DNA of 64,000 nucleotides from G965276765 sp965276825 (GCA_965276825.1 OZ255630.1:1736001-1800000), one strand, 5' to 3'. Counted from the stretch's first letter, positions 34,897-43,429 are shown. Numbers and translations are program-made. Notes: a model not told the origin generated them from the letters alone.

Positions 34897-36110
34897 TCCG
34901 GGCAGATGTCGCCGTGATCGGCGCGGGGCCGGCCGGGACCGCCGCCGCCATCACCGCCGCCAGGTCGGGGTTGCGGGTCGTGCTGGTCGACCGGGCCCGC
35001 TTCCCGCGGGACAAGTGCTGCGGCGACGGCCTCACGACCGGTTCGCTCCGCCGCCTCGAGAGGCTCGGCCTCGATCCGTCGAGCGTCCCGTCGTGGCAGC
35101 CGGTGCGGGCCGCCCAGGTGCGCGGTCCCGACGGTCGCCAGGCGTCGTTCGTGCTGCCGCGCGGCGCGACCTACGCGGCGACCGCGCCGCGCGTCGAGCT
35201 CGACGCCGCCCTGGTCACCCTGGCCGCCAGCTCGGGCGTCGCCGTGCACGAAGGGGTCAGCGCCCGTGACGTCACCACGTCGAACGGCGGCGCCGCGGTC
35301 GACGTGTCCCTCGACGACGGGCGCGTGGTGCGCGCCTGGTACGTCGTCGCCGCGGACGGGATGTGGTCGCCGATCCGCAAGGCCCTCGGCGCCGGCGACC
35401 GCGGCTACCTCGGCGAGTGGCACGCCCTGCGCCAGTACTTCCACGGGGCCGGCCCGAGGGCGAGGGACCTGTGGGTGTGGTTCGAGGACGACATCCGCCC
35501 CGGTTACGCCTGGTCGTTCCCGCTGCCTGACGGCGGGGTCAACGTCGGCTTCGGCATCCCGCGGCGGCCCGGCTCGTCGACGGGAAGCATGAAGCAGATG
35601 TGGGCCGACCTCCTGACCCGCCCCCACATCGCCGAGGTGCTCGGCCCCGACGCCGAGCCCGCAGCGGCCGTGAAGGCGTGGCCGATCCCCGCCAGGATCG
35701 GCGACACCCGGCTGAGCGCGCTCGGAGGCCGGGTGCTCTTCGTCGGCGACGCCGCCAGGGCATCCGACGTCATGACCGGCGAGGGCATCGGCCAGGCCCT
35801 CGAGACGGGTGCGACCGCGGCGAGGACCGTCGCCGCCTGGGGGCCGGCCGCCGCCCTGGGCGCGGCCGGCGCCTACCGGGCCTGCATCCGCAGGGGGTTG
35901 GCCGCCGACGACCGGGTGTCGCAGCTGTTCTCGCGCGTGCTCGAGAGCAGGAGCAGCGGCGACGCGTGGTTCGACATCGCCAACCACGGCCCGCGGAGCC
36001 GGCGCCATTTCGCCAGGTGGATGTTCGAGGACTATCCCCGGGCCGGCCTGGTGACGCCGTGGCGCTGGCGCCGGGGACTGCTCCACGCGCCCGGCGCGTG
36101 GCCCCGTTGA
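34893..36110 (+). CDS. Geranylgeranyl-reductase-family FAD-dependent oxidoreductase
   Basis: A 405-residue flavoprotein. N-terminal FAD dinucleotide motif ADVAVIGAGPAGTAAAITAA, the family signature RFPRDKCCGDGL near 34-45, and the second FAD motif GRVLFVGDAARASDVMTGEGIGQALETG near 278-305. Members saturate isoprenoid chains (menaquinone, archaeal-like or carotenoid lipids). Its ATG overlaps the glycosyltransferase stop, and the neighbouring GT2 suggests isoprenoid-linked envelope lipid metabolism; this is inference. Confidence 0.88.
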   Translation: MIRADVAVIGAGPAGTAAAITAARSGLRVVLVDRARFPRDKCCGDGLTTGSLRRLERLGLDPSSVPSWQPVRAAQVRGPDGRQASFVLPRGATYAATAPRVELDAALVTLAASSGVAVHEGVSARDVTTSNGGAAVDVSLDDGRVVRAWYVVAADGMWSPIRKALGAGDRGYLGEWHALRQYFHGAGPRARDLWVWFEDDIRPGYAWSFPLPDGGVNVGFGIPRRPGSSTGSMKQMWADLLTRPHIAEVLGPDAEPAAAVKAWPIPARIGDTRLSALGGRVLFVGDAARASDVMTGEGIGQALETGATAARTVAAWGPAAALGAAGAYRACIRRGLAADDRVSQLFSRVLESRSSGDAWFDIANHGPRSRRHFARWMFEDYPRAGLVTPWRWRRGLLHAPGAWPR

Positions 36111-36111
36111 G

Positions 36112-36897
36112 GTGAGCGAACCGATGAGCGACCGGCGCAGCGACGACATCCTGTCCCCCGCCACGCTGGCCCGACTGCACGCGTCCGCCGGCGGCCCGGG
36201 CGTCCGGCGGGTCTTCACCACGACGGCCGGACCGCGTGAGCTCGGCGAGCTGGCCCGGCTGGGGTTGCGGCCCGTGGGGGCGGTGCAGGGCAGCTCGATC
36301 CACCACGTCGGCTCCTTCGCCGCTCCGCCAGGGCCGAGCGCCGAGGTCCCCGGGCTGACACGGTCGATCTACACGGCGCGGCGCTACGCCCTGGCCCGGT
36401 TGGTCGCCGCCGCCCAGGTCCTCGGGGCCGCCGGGGTCGCCGGGGTCTCGATGTCGACCACGCCACGGGCCTTCGGCAACGAGCTGCTCGAGGTGGTCGC
36501 ATCGGGTACCGCGGTCGGGCCCGAGACGGGCTCCTCGGGGGCGGCCGGCACCCCGTCAGGGGCGGTGGCGCCCTGGACCACGCTGCTCGGAGCGGATGAG
36601 CTGGCCGCAGCCAGGGAGGTCGGGCTGGCCCCCGTCTCGGTCGTGTTCGGCACCTGCGTCCACCACCTCGACGCCCGTCCTTTCCCCGAGATCGAGCACC
36701 CCGGACAGGAGATCCCCGGCTGGACCCAGGCCGTCGCCGACGCCAGGGAGGTGGCCGTCGCCCGGCTGCAGGCCGACGCCCAGCGCGACGGCGCCGACGG
36801 GGTCGTCGGCCTCCTCACCTGCGAGCTCGATCACGCCTGGTCGGGCACGGCACGCGAGTACCTGGCCGTCGCCAGCGCCGTCCGCCGGCCGGACTGA
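36112..36897 (+). CDS. Protein with two YbjQ-like (DUF74-type) domains
   Basis: A 261-residue protein made of two similar halves. Each half has a strand-loop (GLRPVGAVQGSSIHHVGS and GLAPVSVVFGTCVHHLDA), an arginine-rich helix (ARRYALARLVAAAQVLGAAGVAGVSM and AREVAVARLQADAQRDGADGVVGLL) and a final strand. The pattern recalls the YbjQ/heavy-metal-binding family, but the metal role is unproven. The first bases (GTGAGC-GAACCGATGAGC) match the start of the coupling cassette at 3424-4190 with 12 bases deleted. GTG at 36112 follows the previous stop by one base. Confidence 0.7.
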   Translation: MSEPMSDRRSDDILSPATLARLHASAGGPGVRRVFTTTAGPRELGELARLGLRPVGAVQGSSIHHVGSFAAPPGPSAEVPGLTRSIYTARRYALARLVAAAQVLGAAGVAGVSMSTTPRAFGNELLEVVASGTAVGPETGSSGAAGTPSGAVAPWTTLLGADELAAAREVGLAPVSVVFGTCVHHLDARPFPEIEHPGQEIPGWTQAVADAREVAVARLQADAQRDGADGVVGLLTCELDHAWSGTAREYLAVASAVRRPD

Positions 36898-36935
36898 GCG
36901 CCGCCTGCGGCTGGCCCGGCCGCCTCCGGTGCCAC

Positions 36936-36941
36936 TACCTT
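36936..36941 (+). promoter_or_regulatory. Leaderless -10 hexamer of the SDR gene
   Basis: TACCTT, eight bases before the ATG at 36950. Confidence 0.5.
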
Positions 36942-36949
36942 CCGCACCC

Positions 36950-37843
36950 ATGGCAGACCTCGGGTTCGACGGCAAGGTAGCGATCATCACGGGCGCCGGC
37001 GGCGGCCTGGGTCGGGAGCACGCCCTGCTCCTCGCCTCGCGTGGGGCGCGCGTCGTGGTCAACGACCTCGGCGGATCGGTGCACGGCGACGGCTCCGACC
37101 TCGGGCCGGCCGAGACCGTGGCCAAGGAGATCCGCGACGCCGGCGGCGAGGCGGTGGCCGACGGCAGCAGCGTGTCGACGCCCGAGGGTGGCGTTGCGCT
37201 GGTCCAGACGGCCATCGACGCCTACGAGCGGATCGACATCGTGGTCAACAACGCCGGCATCCTGCGGGACAAGACGTTCCACAACATGACCCCCGAGCTG
37301 CTCGACCCGGTCATCGACGTCCACCTCAGGGGCGCCTTCCACGTCACCAGGCCGGCGTGGCTGAAGATGCGCGAGCAGGGCTACGGGCGGATCGTCAACA
37401 CCTCGTCCAACTCGGGCATCCTCGGCAACTTCGGCCAGAGCAACTACGGGGCGGCCAAGATGGGCCTCGTCGGCTTCACCCGGGTCCTCGCCGCCGAGGG
37501 GGCCAAGTACGACATCAAGGTCAACGCGATCGCGCCGATCGCCAGGACCCGCATGACCGAAGAGCTCCTCGGCGCGGCGGCCGAGAAGCTCGACCCGGCG
37601 CTCGTGTCGCCGGTGGTGGCCTTCCTGGCGCACGAGAGCGTGCCCGTGACCGGGGAGGTCTACACGGTCGGCGGCGGCCGGGTGGCCCGGTTCTTCATCG
37701 GGATGACCGAGGGCTACACCAACCCGACCCTCGACGTCGAAGCGGTCCGTGACCACTTCGACCAGATCCGCGACGAGACCGGCTACACCGTCCCGAGCGG
37801 GCCGGGTGACGAGCTGAAGGCGATCATCGCCGCCATCGGCTGA
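36950..37843 (+). CDS. SDR-family dehydrogenase, (3R)-hydroxyacyl-CoA dehydrogenase-like
   Basis: A 297-residue short-chain dehydrogenase. NAD-binding GKVAIITGAGGGLGREHALLL at 8-28, VVNDLGGS, NNAGILRDKTFHNM, catalytic Ser-Tyr-Lys in NTSSNSGILGNFGQSNYGAAKMG. The extended loop and sequence resemble the dehydrogenase unit of peroxisomal multifunctional enzyme type 2, which oxidises 3-hydroxyacyl-CoA. It would fit beta-oxidation of branched or sterol side chains with the racemase (14859) and thiolase (49128). A tandem repeat follows its stop. Confidence 0.88.
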   Translation: MADLGFDGKVAIITGAGGGLGREHALLLASRGARVVVNDLGGSVHGDGSDLGPAETVAKEIRDAGGEAVADGSSVSTPEGGVALVQTAIDAYERIDIVVNNAGILRDKTFHNMTPELLDPVIDVHLRGAFHVTRPAWLKMREQGYGRIVNTSSNSGILGNFGQSNYGAAKMGLVGFTRVLAAEGAKYDIKVNAIAPIARTRMTEELLGAAAEKLDPALVSPVVAFLAHESVPVTGEVYTVGGGRVARFFIGMTEGYTNPTLDVEAVRDHFDQIRDETGYTVPSGPGDELKAIIAAIG

Positions 37844-37891
37844 GCGGCTGCGGGACGCGCCGGAGCACCGCGGGTGGGAGGGGCACCCGAT

Positions 37892-38018
37892 CTCGGGGCG
37901 ATCGACCCTGATGGCGCAACCTCGGGGCGATCGACCCTGGGAACCCGATCTCGCGGCGATCGACCCTGGTAGCGCAACCTCGGGGCGATCGACCCTGGGA
38001 ACCCGATCTCGGGGCGAT
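37892..38018. repeat. 29-base tandem repeat, 4.4 units, alternating tails
   Basis: CTCGGGGCGATCGACCCTG recurs at 37892, 37921, 37950 (one base changed), 37979 and 38008 (truncated), exactly 29 bases apart. The 10-base tails alternate between a GGAACCCGAT-like and a TGGCGCAAC-like form, so the higher-order period is 58. The GGGGCGATCGACCC centre holds the palindrome CGATCG. Lies between convergent genes; the rest of 37844-38205 is degenerate CCGGCGGCCGGACCCC-like sequence without genes. Confidence 0.93.
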
Positions 38019-38205
38019 CAGACGTGAATTACCGACGTGAGTCGCCCCGAGACCCCGCAACGGCGGCCGGACCCCGGGGCGACCGACGGCACGACCCCGG
38101 ACCCCCCCGCCCCCCGACCCAACCGGCGGCCGGACCCCCGCCCAACCGGCGGCGCGACCCCGGGGCCGACCGGCGGCACGACCCCGGCCCGACCGAGCGG
38201 CGGGA

Positions 38206-38790
38206 TCAGGGCCGAGTGCTGGCGCCCGCGGGGGCCACCGGCGCCAGCAGGCCGCGGCCGTCGAGGCCGACCTTGGCCCGCGTCGACCAGCGCCGGCCGT
38301 CCCCGCACATCACCCAGACCTCCGTGGCCCGGGCCCGCACGGGGAGCCGGGCGTCGAGGTCGCGGGCCGCGGGGGCGAGCTCGACGCCGTCGCCGCTGGC
38401 GTGGCCGACGGTGAGGTGCGGCACGACCTCGTCGAACTCGTCGTCCCACGGCGGGGTGGCGAAGTGGTCGGCGAGGCGGTCGGTGAGCCTGCGGAACGGA
38501 TCGGGGGGATCGGGCGCCAGCCACAGCACCCGCCGGCCGAACCATCCCACGTCGACCAGCGAGAAGTCCCACGACGGGGTACCGGCGAGCACCGCCTCGA
38601 GCTCGGCGAGGTCGCCCACACCCAGCTCGTCGGTGGGCAACCACGGCACGATCAGGGTGATGTGGGCGGGGACGCCAGCGGTGGCGACCGGGTCGTAGAG
38701 CTCACGCCACCTGGCGACGACCGGCTCGGCCGCAGGGACCGGCACGACGAGCGCGCTCTGGGCGCGCCCGCTGCTCGTGCCCACCGTCAC
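38206..38790 (-). CDS. 2'-5' RNA ligase family protein (2H phosphoesterase)
   Basis: A 194-residue 2H-superfamily protein. The two HxT motifs are HITLIV near residue 45 and HLTVGH near 130. Members hydrolyse or ligate 2'-5' or cyclic phosphates in RNA or nucleotides. GTG at 38790 was chosen because AAGGAG lies 8 bases upstream; an earlier in-frame ATG would add 23 non-conserved residues. C-terminal Ala/Pro tail. The physiological substrate is unknown. Confidence 0.85.
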   Translation of the reverse strand: MTVGTSSGRAQSALVVPVPAAEPVVARWRELYDPVATAGVPAHITLIVPWLPTDELGVGDLAELEAVLAGTPSWDFSLVDVGWFGRRVLWLAPDPPDPFRRLTDRLADHFATPPWDDEFDEVVPHLTVGHASGDGVELAPAARDLDARLPVRARATEVWVMCGDGRRWSTRAKVGLDGRGLLAPVAPAGASTRP

Positions 38791-38951
38791 CGGCACCGCT
38801 CCTTGCCGTCGCGTGCCATTCGCCCATTCTGTCCTCTCCGCCGGCGGTTCGCGCCGCACGCTGCGAGCCGGGCCGCGCCCGGCCCCGCACGAACGCTTCG
38901 CCGCCGGGATCGCGCACTCCTCCCGGTGGTTCGCGCCACAGGGCGGCGAAT

Positions 38952-39060
38952 CGCCTCAACGGGGCCCGCCCGTTCGGGCGACACGCGGTGAGCCGCCTCA
39001 ACGGGGGCCGGCCGTTCGGGCAACACGCGGTGAACCGCCTCAACGGGGCCGGTCGGGCCG
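38952..39060. repeat. 42-base tandem repeat, about 2.6 units
   Basis: CGCCTCAACGGGG starts units at 38952, 38994 and 39036. Units share GTTCGGGC and ACACGCGGTGA blocks. The third unit runs into the last codons of the DNA ligase gene (stop 39040-39042), so the repeat has grown up to a coding end. Confidence 0.92.
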
Positions 39061-40113
39061 GCCGGCGCCGAACACGTCGGCCAGGAGCGAGGGGACGGCC
39101 ACGTCGACCTGGTCGTAGGTGCACGATGCGGCGTCGCGGTCGGGCCGGAACCGCCGGAACCTGGCGGTGTGGCGCAGTCGGTGGCCCTGCAGGTGCTCGA
39201 ACGCGGCCTCGACGACCAGCTCGGGTGCGAGGGGCTCGAAGCCGAGGTCCTTGCCGGCGTTCCACCGGCTCGCCGCGCCCTGGGGGCCGGCGGAGTCGGC
39301 GTGCGCCCACGCGGCCCACGGATGCCCGGTCGGGGCGCGGTAGGCATCGAGCTCGCCGACCAGCTCGACGCGGCGCGCCGCGGTGAACGAGCCGATCACC
39401 CCCACGTGGCGGAGGTCGTCGCCGTCGTAGAGGCCGAGCAGCAGCGAGCCGACGGCCCGACCCTCCGAGCCCCGGTACCAGCGGAACCCGGCGACCACGA
39501 ACTCGGCGGTCCGCTCGTGCTTGACCTTCACCATCGCCCGCCGGCCCTCCTCGTAGACGCCGGAGGCCGGCTTGGCCACCACGCCGTCGAGGCCGGCGCC
39601 CTCGAAGCGCTCGAACCAGTCGCCGGCGACGCCCGGGTCCGCGGTGAGCGGCGTCAGGTGGACCGGCGCGTCGGCGCCGGACAGGGCGGCGGTCAAGGCG
39701 TCCCTGCGCTCGGTGAACGGCGCCGGTCGCAGGTCGAGGTCGTCGATGGCCAGGCAGTCGAAGGCGACGAGGGACGCCGGCGTGGAGGCGGCCAGCATCC
39801 GGACCCGGGATCCGGCCGGGTGGATCCGGGTCGAGAGGGCATCGAAGTCGAGCCCGTCGGGGCCGGCGACGACGACCTCGCCGTCGAGGACGCAGCGAGT
39901 CGGGGTCTGGGCGAGGACGGCGTCGACCACGTCGGGGAAGTAGCGGGTGAGGGGCCGCTCGTTGCGGCTGCCGAGCACCACGTCGTCGCCGTCGCGGAAC
40001 ACCACGCAGCGGAATCCGTCCCACTTCGGCTCGTAGCGCCAGTCGCCGACGGGGATCTCGGCGGCCGCCTTGGCCAGCATGGGTGACACCGGCGGCTCGA
40101 CCGGAAGGGTCAC
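39040..40113 (-). CDS. ATP-dependent DNA ligase, LigC-like
   Basis: A 357-residue stand-alone ATP-dependent ligase. The adenylation motif is YEPKWDGFRC near residue 27-36 (Lys30 accepts AMP); DGEVVV, DGVVAKPASGVYEEGRRAMVKVKH provide motifs IIIa-V. An OB-fold domain follows (VVAGFRWYRGSEGRAVGSLLLGLYDGDDLRHVG). No Ku, polymerase or nuclease domains are attached, unlike LigD; mycobacterial LigC is the nearest concept, with an auxiliary repair role. GTG start overlaps the malQ stop (GTGA), so it is coupled to malQ with no evident functional link. Confidence 0.88.
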   Translation of the reverse strand: MTLPVEPPVSPMLAKAAAEIPVGDWRYEPKWDGFRCVVFRDGDDVVLGSRNERPLTRYFPDVVDAVLAQTPTRCVLDGEVVVAGPDGLDFDALSTRIHPAGSRVRMLAASTPASLVAFDCLAIDDLDLRPAPFTERRDALTAALSGADAPVHLTPLTADPGVAGDWFERFEGAGLDGVVAKPASGVYEEGRRAMVKVKHERTAEFVVAGFRWYRGSEGRAVGSLLLGLYDGDDLRHVGVIGSFTAARRVELVGELDAYRAPTGHPWAAWAHADSAGPQGAASRWNAGKDLGFEPLAPELVVEAAFEHLQGHRLRHTARFRRFRPDRDAASCTYDQVDVAVPSLLADVFGAGRPDRPR

Positions 40114-41993
40114 GGCGCCGCCTCCGGCGACTCGCCGCCGGCCCCTGCGGCCCGCAGTCGCGCCACCACGGCGGCGGGCAACGGCGCCGCCATCAGCTCC
40201 TCGATCGGCACCGGCAGCCCGATCCTCCAGTTGGGCCACTCGTCGACGGTCCCGGGCATGTTGGGACGCTCCTCGACCCCGGCCAGATCGTCGAGGGACA
40301 CGGTGAGCACCGCGCAGGGTGCCTCGCCGAGGAGGGCGTAGGCCGCGGCGGTGACCTCGGCGGCGGGGGCGGCGGCGTCGGCTCCGGTCCAGTCCTCCAG
40401 CCGGTCCCGCATGGCCTTGGACCCCGCCTCGTTGGGCTCGAGGCCGAGGTCGCGTTGGGCGTCGAGATCGGCGCCTGACCACACGCCGGTCACCGTCGGC
40501 AGGTCGTGGGTCGTGACCGCGCCGAGGGCCTGGCCGTCCCAGTCCTGCGGCTTGGCGTCCTCGAACCACAGGAGCTTGTAGGAAAGCACCCGCCGTTCGC
40601 GCAGCTCGCGCCTGACGTGGTCCTCGACGGTGCCGAGATCCTCGCCGACGACGTACGCGCCGGCCCGCTCCGCCTCGAGGGCGAGGATGTTGAGCAGGTC
40701 CCAGTAGGGGTAGCGGACGAAGGTCCCCTCCCCCGCCGACGCGCCGGTGGGGATCCAGAACAGCCGGAACAGGCCCATCACGTGGTCGAAGCGCAGCCCT
40801 TCGGCGTGGCGCAGCCCGGCGCGCACGGTCTGCACGAACGGCTCGTAGGCGTCGGCGCGCAGTCGCCACGGATCCCAGGGGGGCAACCCCCAGTCCTGCC
40901 CGAGGGTGTTGAACTCGTCGGGCGGGGCGCCCACCCGCATCCCCTCGGCGAACGTGTCCTGCCACATCCAGCTGTCGGCGCCCCCTGCGTCGACGCCGAT
41001 GGCCAGGTCGGCGATGATGCCCGTCGAGCGGACCGCCCCGAGCTGGCGGTCGAGGAGCCATTGCATCCAGGTGTGGAGCCGGATCCTCCTGGCCCCTGCC
41101 TCGCTCGATGCAAACGCCCGCACGCCCGGGGCTCCGGGCCGGTGCAGCTCCGCGGGCCAGTCCTGCCACGGCACGCCGTGGACCTCGGCGATGGCGTTGA
41201 AGGTGGCGAAGCCGGCGAGGGCGCCGCCGCGCTCGGCCACGAAGGCGTCGAGGGCACGGTCGCCGCCGCTCGCCTCGAAGCGGTCGAAGAGCAGGTCGAG
41301 GGCGGTCGACTTGAGCGCCCAGACGCGGTCCCTGTCGATCAGGCGGGCGTCGTTGAGCCTGCGGCCCTCGGCGGCCAGCCGGTCGAGGCCGGGGATCCCG
41401 GGCGCGCCGGGAACGTCCTCGATCCGCAGGTACAGGGGGTTGGCGAAGCACCGGCTCGACGCGAAGTAGGGGCTCGGCTGCTGGGCGGCCCCTGGCGGCG
41501 CGGCGTGGAGCGGGTTGAGCAGGGTCACCTTCCCGCCCTCGCGCCGGCACCAGTCGCCGATGGCGGCCAGATCACCGAGGTCGCCGATGCCCCAACTCGC
41601 GGCGGAGCGGGCCGCGTAGAGCTGCGCCGCCCAGCCCCACCTGCGACCTTCGGGCAGGGGGCACGTGCCGGGGCTGACGACCACCTGGTGGTCGGCGCCC
41701 CCGTCGGCGGGCGCCAAGCGGTGGTAGCCGGTGGGGATCCCGTGCGGCAGCCGGCCGTCGGCGCCGACCCGTGCCTCCGCTCCGTCCTCCAGCACCAGCC
41801 GACCTGCCGGCACCGTGGGCAGCTCGTGGTCGAGGCGGACGCTGTGGAAGCGGCTGGGCTCGTCGTCGGGGCTGTCGCGGTCCGCACCCATCGACGCGAG
41901 GACCGCGTCGATGCTCGACGCCGGCGGCTCCCGCCAGGTGCCGCCGGCGTCGTGGTAACCGACGTCGACGCCCCAGCGGCGGGGGTCAGGCAC
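40110..41993 (-). CDS. malQ: 4-alpha-glucanotransferase (GH77)
   Basis: Disproportionating enzyme that transfers maltodextrin segments in glycogen/maltose metabolism. The 627 residues include SPYFASSRCFANPLYLRIEDVPG, IADLAIGVDAGGADSWMWQDTFAEGMRVGAPPDEFNTLGQDWGLPPWDP, the catalytic Asp in LRFDHVMGLFRLFWIPTG, the acid GEDLGTVEDHV and THDLPTVTGVW. An N-terminal beta domain (about 1-120) is longer than in plant enzymes. GTG start. It fits with the GH13 glucosidase at the right end of the window. Confidence 0.94.
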   Translation of the reverse strand: MPDPRRWGVDVGYHDAGGTWREPPASSIDAVLASMGADRDSPDDEPSRFHSVRLDHELPTVPAGRLVLEDGAEARVGADGRLPHGIPTGYHRLAPADGGADHQVVVSPGTCPLPEGRRWGWAAQLYAARSAASWGIGDLGDLAAIGDWCRREGGKVTLLNPLHAAPPGAAQQPSPYFASSRCFANPLYLRIEDVPGAPGIPGLDRLAAEGRRLNDARLIDRDRVWALKSTALDLLFDRFEASGGDRALDAFVAERGGALAGFATFNAIAEVHGVPWQDWPAELHRPGAPGVRAFASSEAGARRIRLHTWMQWLLDRQLGAVRSTGIIADLAIGVDAGGADSWMWQDTFAEGMRVGAPPDEFNTLGQDWGLPPWDPWRLRADAYEPFVQTVRAGLRHAEGLRFDHVMGLFRLFWIPTGASAGEGTFVRYPYWDLLNILALEAERAGAYVVGEDLGTVEDHVRRELRERRVLSYKLLWFEDAKPQDWDGQALGAVTTHDLPTVTGVWSGADLDAQRDLGLEPNEAGSKAMRDRLEDWTGADAAAPAAEVTAAAYALLGEAPCAVLTVSLDDLAGVEERPNMPGTVDEWPNWRIGLPVPIEELMAAPLPAAVVARLRAAGAGGESPEAAP

Positions 41994-42014
41994 CGAAGGT
42001 CACCCCCCTCGACC

Positions 42015-42020
42015 TACCAT
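42015..42020 (+). promoter_or_regulatory. Leaderless -10 hexamer before the DUF72 leader ORF
   Basis: TACCAT, six bases before the ATG at 42027. Confidence 0.45.
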
Positions 42021-42026
42021 CGGAGC

Positions 42027-42104
42027 ATGCCGGTGGCCCCACCGCCTGCCTCGTCGCCATGTCCGATCCCGCTCCCTCTTCTGATCCGCAGACCCGCGTG
42101 GTGA
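42027..42104 (+). CDS. Possible leaderless 25-residue leader ORF coupled to DUF72
   Basis: Starts with ATG 6 bases after a TACCAT hexamer and encodes MPVAPPPASSPCPIPL and nine more residues. Its TGA overlaps the ATG of the DUF72 gene as TGATG. No domain. It could serve to load ribosomes onto the downstream start, or be chance. Confidence 0.35.
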   Translation: MPVAPPPASSPCPIPLPLLIRRPAW

Positions 42105-42991
42105 TGCTCGGCGGCTGCAGGGTACGGGCCGGAGCGAGCTCCTGGGCCGACCGGAGCCTCGTCCGCCACGGTGGCTTCTACCCAAAGAAGACCATGACGG
42201 CGTCCGAGCGCCTGGCCTACTACTGCGCCCGCCTGCCGCTGGCCGAGATCGCCACCACGGCGAGGTTCCCGCCGACCCCGGACCTGGCCAGGCAGTGGGC
42301 CGACCGGACCCCGGAGGGGTTCCTCTTCGACCTGCGGGCCTGGTCGCTGCTCACCGGCGCGCCCACGCTGCCCGACTCGCTGTGGCCCGACCTGGTCCCC
42401 GAGGTCAAGCCGACCCTGCGTGACCGGCGTCGCCTGTACCCGGACCACCTCTCCGACGACGGCCTGGCCGAGTGCTGGTTGCGCTTCGCCCACGCCGTCG
42501 CCCCCCTCGCCGAGCGGGGGCGCCTCGGGGTCGTCGTGCTCCGCTACCCGTCGTGGTTCACGCCGAGACCTGAGGCGTGGGAGCAGCTCGCCGCGCTCCA
42601 CACCCGGCTGCCAGGCCTGCGCGCCGCGGTCGAGCTGACCAGCCCGAAGTGGTTCGACGGTGACCGCGCGGAGCACACCCTCGAGTTCCTCGAGGACCAG
42701 GGCATCGGGTTCGTGTGCGTGGACGGGCCCGGCGCTGGCCTCGCTGGCCAGCCGCCCGTGGTGGCGGCGACCACCGACATCGGTCTGGTCCGGTTCCGCG
42801 GCCGTCGCTGCGTCGAGGGCGAGCCGTGGACCTGGCCGTACCGCTACGCCGACGAGGAGCTGTCGGGCTGGGTCCCGCACGTTGCGGCCCTCGCGTCGTC
42901 GAGCGCCGAGGTCCACCTGGTTCTCGACAACTGCTCCGACACGGACGCGGTCGACAACGCGGCCACCCTCCTGGATCTCGTCGCCGCCTGA
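42104..42991 (+). CDS. DUF72 family protein
   Basis: A 295-residue DUF72 (YecE-like) TIM-barrel protein: MLGGCRVRAGASSWADRSLVRHGGFYPKKTMTASERLAYYC, then FLFDLRAW, a long helix-strand set with LGVVVLRYPSWFTPRPEAWEQL, AVELTSPKWF and a final YADEELSGWVPHVAAL. Family function is unknown (UV-related naming is historical). ATG 42104 fits the family N-terminus; ATG 42059 in the same frame would add 15 non-conserved residues. Confidence 0.85.
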   Translation: MLGGCRVRAGASSWADRSLVRHGGFYPKKTMTASERLAYYCARLPLAEIATTARFPPTPDLARQWADRTPEGFLFDLRAWSLLTGAPTLPDSLWPDLVPEVKPTLRDRRRLYPDHLSDDGLAECWLRFAHAVAPLAERGRLGVVVLRYPSWFTPRPEAWEQLAALHTRLPGLRAAVELTSPKWFDGDRAEHTLEFLEDQGIGFVCVDGPGAGLAGQPPVVAATTDIGLVRFRGRRCVEGEPWTWPYRYADEELSGWVPHVAALASSSAEVHLVLDNCSDTDAVDNAATLLDLVAA

Positions 42992-43032
42992 TGTCCGCGC
43001 CGGTCGAGGCCGCAGCCGCCCCCGCCGCGGCA

Positions 43033-43422
43033 CTATCCCGGGCCGGGGGTGGCGTGCACCACCGAGCCGTGGTGGTTGACCAGGCGCCACGCTCCGGCGT
43101 CGCGCACGAACACGTTGAGGGTCGCCACCGTGACGCCGCCCTGGTCGCCGAGCAGGTTCTCGTCCACATTCATCCACCCGGCGTCGCCGACCACCACGGG
43201 ATGCTCGCGGGTGAGCACGAACTGCAGCCCCGAGCCCCCCTGGAACAGCGCGGCGAAGGACGCGGCGATCGGCCCCCAGCCCCGCAGCGTGGCCCACCCG
43301 GGATGGGTGCAGGCCGACCGCCCTGATCGCTCCCAGAGGGCGGACATGGCGTCGAGGTCGCCGTCCTCGAAGGCGCGGTAGTAGGCCGCATTGGCGGCCG
43401 CGAGCTCGTCCAGATCGTCCAC
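43033..43422 (-). CDS. SnoaL/NTF2-like protein (DUF4440-type)
   Basis: A 129-residue cone-fold protein of the nuclear-transport-factor-2 type: LAAANAAYYRAFEDGDLDAMSALWERSGRSACTHPGWATLRGWGPIAASFAALF and a C-terminal beta sheet ending WRLVNHHGSVVHATPG. Similar proteins are often isomerases, ketosteroid-like enzymes or stress proteins of unknown role. GTG start 7 bases after TACCTT. Divergent from an alpha/beta hydrolase with overlapping promoter regions. Confidence 0.85.
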   Translation of the reverse strand: MDDLDELAAANAAYYRAFEDGDLDAMSALWERSGRSACTHPGWATLRGWGPIAASFAALFQGGSGLQFVLTREHPVVVGDAGWMNVDENLLGDQGGVTVATLNVFVRDAGAWRLVNHHGSVVHATPGPG

Positions 43423-43429
43423 CCGGTCG

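Noticed and set aside
37892..38018. CRISPR-like repeats
   Set aside because: The 10-base tails between cores come in only two alternating forms, not unique spacers.
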